Below, in pieces: positions 63,664 to 64,000 of a stretch of 64,000 nucleotides of DNA. Each line of letters starts with the position of its first letter. The stretch's first letter is position 1. The stretch lies in assembly GCF_017948245.1 (NCBI RefSeq), contig NZ_CP072867.1:62001-126000 (forward strand), given 5' to 3'. Under the pieces are notes generated by a model that was given only the letters and a program-made list of their open reading frames with translations, had not been told where the DNA came from and ran no database searches. A program made the position numbers and the translations under genes. This DNA comes from Rhizobium sp. NLR16a (GTDB lineage Bacteria > Pseudomonadota > Alphaproteobacteria > Rhizobiales > Rhizobiaceae).

Positions 63664-64000
63664 ATGGTCGACAGCCGCGTCAAGTTTCGCCATCTGCAGA
63701 CCTTTGTCGAGGTGGCGCGGCAGAAGAGCGTCATGAAGGCGGCGGAGTTGCTGCATGTCAGCCAACCGGCGGTGACGAAGACGATCCGCGAGTTGGAACA
63801 GGTGCTCGGCGTCGACGTCTTCGAGCGCGACGGCCGCGGCATCAAGATCACTCGTTATGGCGAGGTTTTCCTGCGGCACGCCGGCGCGGCGCTGACGGCG
63901 CTGCGCCAGGGTCTCGATTCCGTCTCGCAGGAGCAGTTCGCTGACGCGCCACCGATCCGCATCGGCGCCCTGCCGACGGTCTCATCGCGCATCATGCCGC
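63664..64000 (+). CDS. pcaQ: LysR-type regulator of the pca operon (partial)
   Basis: The first 112 residues are visible. They contain a LysR helix-turn-helix (VKFRHLQTFVEVARQKSVMK and LLHVSQPAVTKTIRELEQVL) and the start of the effector domain (IRIGALPTVSSRIMP). The gene is cut by the window end. Its divergent position next to pcaD, with a PcaQ-like box just upstream, identifies it as the activator of pcaDCHGB. The effector-binding lobe is not seen here. Confidence 0.9.
   Translation, partial: MVDSRVKFRHLQTFVEVARQKSVMKAAELLHVSQPAVTKTIRELEQVLGVDVFERDGRGIKITRYGEVFLRHAGAALTALRQGLDSVSQEQFADAPPIRIGALPTVSSRIMP

Overview
The window is about 64 kb of GC-rich chromosomal DNA from an alphaproteobacterium, most likely a Rhizobium of the leguminosarum/etli type. 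This rests on the codon bias, the gene families present, the divergent pcaQ-pcaDCHGB arrangement, rhizobial intergenic palindromes, and two promoters of the EcfG general-stress type (GGAAC-N16-CGTT). I see no rRNA, tRNA, CRISPR array or recognisable insertion sequence. Species assignment is inference.

Layout. 0-6.4 kb: an L,D-transpeptidase-fold protein, a receiver-only response regulator behind an EcfG-type promoter, a TetR/MFS drug-efflux pair around a palindromic operator, two LacI regulators and a small secreted glycine-zipper protein. 6.5-10.5 kb: two ABC exporter half-transporters whose complementary defects suggest an asymmetric heterodimer. 10.7-18.2 kb: a flavodoxin-like reductase and a YdhS-like FAD protein, separated by a roughly 5.2 kb block holding a NMT1/taurine-type ABC importer, a PrpF/GalD-family tautomerase and a LysR regulator. 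That block is flanked by diverged copies of the FAD gene's leader, so it looks like an old insertion. 18.2-21.4 kb: a tandem-PAS hybrid histidine kinase behind a second EcfG-type promoter, and an acyltransferase.

21.5-26.5 kb: cyoABCD plus SURF1, a quinol oxidase whose subunit II carries a Met/His-rich tail. 26.9-30 kb: an MFS carrier, an alpha/beta hydrolase and a ParE-type toxin-antitoxin pair. 30-37 kb: three glycosyltransferases, then an aberrant ABC membrane protein whose ATPase motifs are all degenerate, then a cyclic-nucleotide-binding protein. This is the best candidate for an undescribed system. 37-43 kb: a peptide/opine-type ABC importer. 43-55 kb is rich in nucleotide-cyclase proteins: three class III cyclases and one DUF3095 protein, interspersed with a UDP-sugar dehydrogenase, methyltransferases, GFA proteins and an Rrf2/thioredoxin-reductase-like pair. 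One cyclase has a membrane anchor, a [2Fe-2S] domain and a cyclase domain.

55-59.4 kb: a glycosyltransferase with a polysaccharide deacetylase, a hydrolase with a GFA protein, and an MBL-fold hydrolase. 59.7-64 kb: the protocatechuate branch pcaD-C-H-G-B with divergent pcaQ (cut by the window end) and a PcaQ-like box.

Recurring themes are envelope glycoconjugates, cAMP and redox or stress signalling, and catabolism of plant-derived aromatics.
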